NCBI GenBank assembly: GCA_038225555.1
Contig: JBBRRB010000003.1
Location: 124,001 to 188,000 of the forward strand
Length of the DNA: 64,000 bases
DNA from: JANXQZ01 sp038225555
GTDB taxonomy: Bacteria; Acidobacteriota; Terriglobia; Bryobacterales; Bryobacteraceae
Direction of reading: 5' to 3'
The translations under genes were made by a program, and so were the position numbers. Below, piece by piece: positions 62,618 to 64,000 of this stretch. Every line of letters begins with the position of its first letter. Within the stretch, counting starts at the first letter, position 1. Below the pieces are notes generated by a model that did no database searches, had not been told where the DNA came from, and worked only from the letters and a program-made list of their open reading frames with translations.

Positions 62618-64000
62618 TTACTGGATCGCAAGCGTGGGCACGTTGCTGGTCCGACCTGACGAGGAAACCGCGACCTGCGCATTCGGCGTTGGCGCGACGT
62701 CCGGAGCGAGTTGGCAGTTGACTTGATCCAGCCCAGGGAAGCCGGGAGCGCGTCCTGCGTAGCTCACGCGGCAAGGCTTTCCCCCCACGGTTACGGTCGG
62801 TTGCGCGTCCGCAATCTGAAGGGTGCCTACCGTGTGCACGGTTCCCAGTCCCGTCAAGTATAGCGAGACATAGTCGGATGGACGCAATGGCGTGGTGGAG
62901 GTAACCAGGACGTTATTCAGGGCGTTCAGCGCGGCTGCCGGACCAGTGCCCGCCTGATTCTGGCTATAGATGGCTGGCACGGCTGTCTGCACCAGTACGT
63001 TGACGGTGTGCTTGCCAGTCCCGTTAGTGGCTGTGAACTTTGTTAGACCTTGTACCGAGTCGGGCACGATGCCGTTCACCTGCGTGGCGCTGACATACAG
63101 CAGCGTGAGAGGAGTTCCGCTCGCGGCTACTTGCACTCCATCGAGACCGCTCCCATAAATGGCCACAATCATTCCTGGCGCAACCGCAAGCGGCGAAAGA
63201 GCCGCAGCGGAGGGAAGCACGCGGGTGATGAACGGCCCTGATTTCACGGTCAAGGCTGTTGTATACCCGGGTTGCAGAACGAACTTGGCGTCGAGTGTGC
63301 CCGAGGGTGTGGTGATCATCAAATCCTGCGGTCCGGCAGGAAGCAAGTCGGTCCAGGCGATAGCACTATTCTGGATGTTTAAATCCTTGCTCGCCTTCGC
63401 CGATTGAATCGCGAGGTATTGATCGTCAGCGGATTTGGCTCGCGCAATCAGCCCGCCGCCTGTTGAGAGGAACGAGTTCTGTTCGGCTGCTTGGCCGATG
63501 CTCATCCAGGCGGATGTATCGTTCAGGAATGAGAGAGTGGCCGCAACGTTGGGATCGGTGGCGTTTACTCCAATCCCGATTCCAGGCGCGTTCGCAGGGC
63601 AGAGTCCGGCAATCGAGACCAATCCAGGCCCGGTATGGCAGTACGGAATTATGCGCGTGTGGCCTGGCTCCGCGAACCCGATGGATGCGCTGGTCAGCCC
63701 GACAACCCCGTCATCGAACCCGGGCGTGACGGCTTGTCCCGTGCCGACGTTCCCGACCAATGCAAGGGCATCGATCCCTCGCAAGTCATCTGTTCCCTGA
63801 TTCCAAGTTCCCAGGTCGAACACGAACGGGCCGCCGCTGGCCAGTTCTCTTCCCTGATTATCGACACCGAACAAGATCGCGATCGGACTGCCGAAATTGG
63901 GCGTGGCCAGGAACACGATTTTTCGAATGCCCGGATTGGCTGGAGGCAGGTAGACGTCCGCCGCAGGTTGCTTGCCCGCCAGATAGCTGCGCACGATCAA
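62618..64000 (-). CDS. Alpha/beta hydrolase with Solibacter-type C-terminal domain (partial)
   Basis: Partial gene; its 5' end lies beyond the window. The visible 460 residues begin LIVRSYLAG, the helix that follows the nucleophile elbow of lipase/esterase folds, so the catalytic Ser is probably just outside. KIVFLATPNFGSPIAI and GFDDGVVGLTSAS fit the hydrolase core. From about residue 255 a TIGR03437-like Solibacter domain follows: VAIYGSGLDGVQVAASG, LYVSATQVNGIVPDSVQG, VSLYLTGLGTV, ending in SNVPTLAIQ. These domains occur at the ends of secreted proteins in Solibacter relatives. Enzymatic activity is inferred only. Confidence 0.75.
   Translation of the reverse strand: MIVRSYLAGKQPAADVYLPPANPGIRKIVFLATPNFGSPIAILFGVDNQGRELASGGPFVFDLGTWNQGTDDLRGIDALALVGNVGTGQAVTPGFDDGVVGLTSASIGFAEPGHTRIIPYCHTGPGLVSIAGLCPANAPGIGIGVNATDPNVAATLSFLNDTSAWMSIGQAAEQNSFLSTGGGLIARAKSADDQYLAIQSAKASKDLNIQNSAIAWTDLLPAGPQDLMITTPSGTLDAKFVLQPGYTTALTVKSGPFITRVLPSAAALSPLAVAPGMIVAIYGSGLDGVQVAASGTPLTLLYVSATQVNGIVPDSVQGLTKFTATNGTGKHTVNVLVQTAVPAIYSQNQAGTGPAAALNALNNVLVTSTTPLRPSDYVSLYLTGLGTVHTVGTLQIADAQPTVTVGGKPCRVSYAGRAPGFPGLDQVNCQLAPDVAPTPNAQVAVSSSGRTSNVPTLAIQ

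Overview
The window looks like a chromosomal segment of an acidobacterium close to Candidatus Solibacter / Bryobacteraceae. The clues are moderately high GC, an Oar-like TonB receptor with an N-terminal carboxypeptidase-regulatory domain, a large secreted PIG-L deacetylase, a penicillin acylase, the acidobacterial TPR/FlgO-like sensor architecture, and a partial esterase whose tail matches the Solibacter C-terminal domain (TIGR03437 type). This assignment rests on gene content, not on a marker-gene comparison. No rRNA, tRNA, CRISPR array, prophage or insertion sequence was found.

Layout. 1-2740: copper efflux ATPase and CsoR repressor, with an operator-like site inside the promoter. 2765-5591: prfB (with an intact programmed +1 frameshift), Sua5-type tRNA t6A enzyme and a UlaG-like metallo-hydrolase. 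5639-8806: 2-hydroxyacid dehydrogenase, GH29 alpha-L-fucosidase and a threonine dehydratase-like enzyme, tightly packed. 8835-12034: a decaying chemotaxis cluster in which cheY and cheW are intact, cheX and cheA are frameshifted, and a possible cheR stub remains. 12131-16426: small lipoprotein, PIG-L deacetylase with a coupled 40-residue membrane peptide, and a secreted repeat protein. 16429-21465: crotonase-like protein, guaA, a C-terminal processing protease, a MerR regulator and thiS.

21486-34641 is a complex I operon in the order nuoA-C-D-E-F-G-H-J-K-L-M-N. nuoB and nuoI are missing, and REP-like palindromes sit in two of its gaps. 34788-38753: rsgA, an HNH protein and a HIT protein, then a tight five-gene operon made of a LysW-like acidic protein, two secreted beta-sandwich proteins and two thioredoxin-fold proteins. 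38757-46475: coaD, penicillin acylase, TPR sensor, ruvA, rsmE and secreted unknowns. 46476-49212: a DUF3494 ice-binding-type surface protein with its own promoter and three tandem 128-residue repeats, facing a TonB receptor (49280-52474). 52627-54040: a cytochrome b / molybdopterin oxidoreductase pair. 54122-64000: glgX, a tandem-duplicated ChaN/TraB-like protein, a GH5-like hydrolase, small lipoproteins, TPR proteins and the partial esterase.

Functionally the segment mixes core housekeeping (translation termination and t6A, GMP and CoA synthesis, Holliday junction processing, respiration) with outer-surface and polysaccharide functions typical of soil acidobacteria. The best candidates for undescribed biology are the LysW-like/thioredoxin operon, the ChaN/TraB-like tandem protein with an eroded first domain, the complex I operon lacking two core Fe-S subunits, and the palindromic repeat units inside it.
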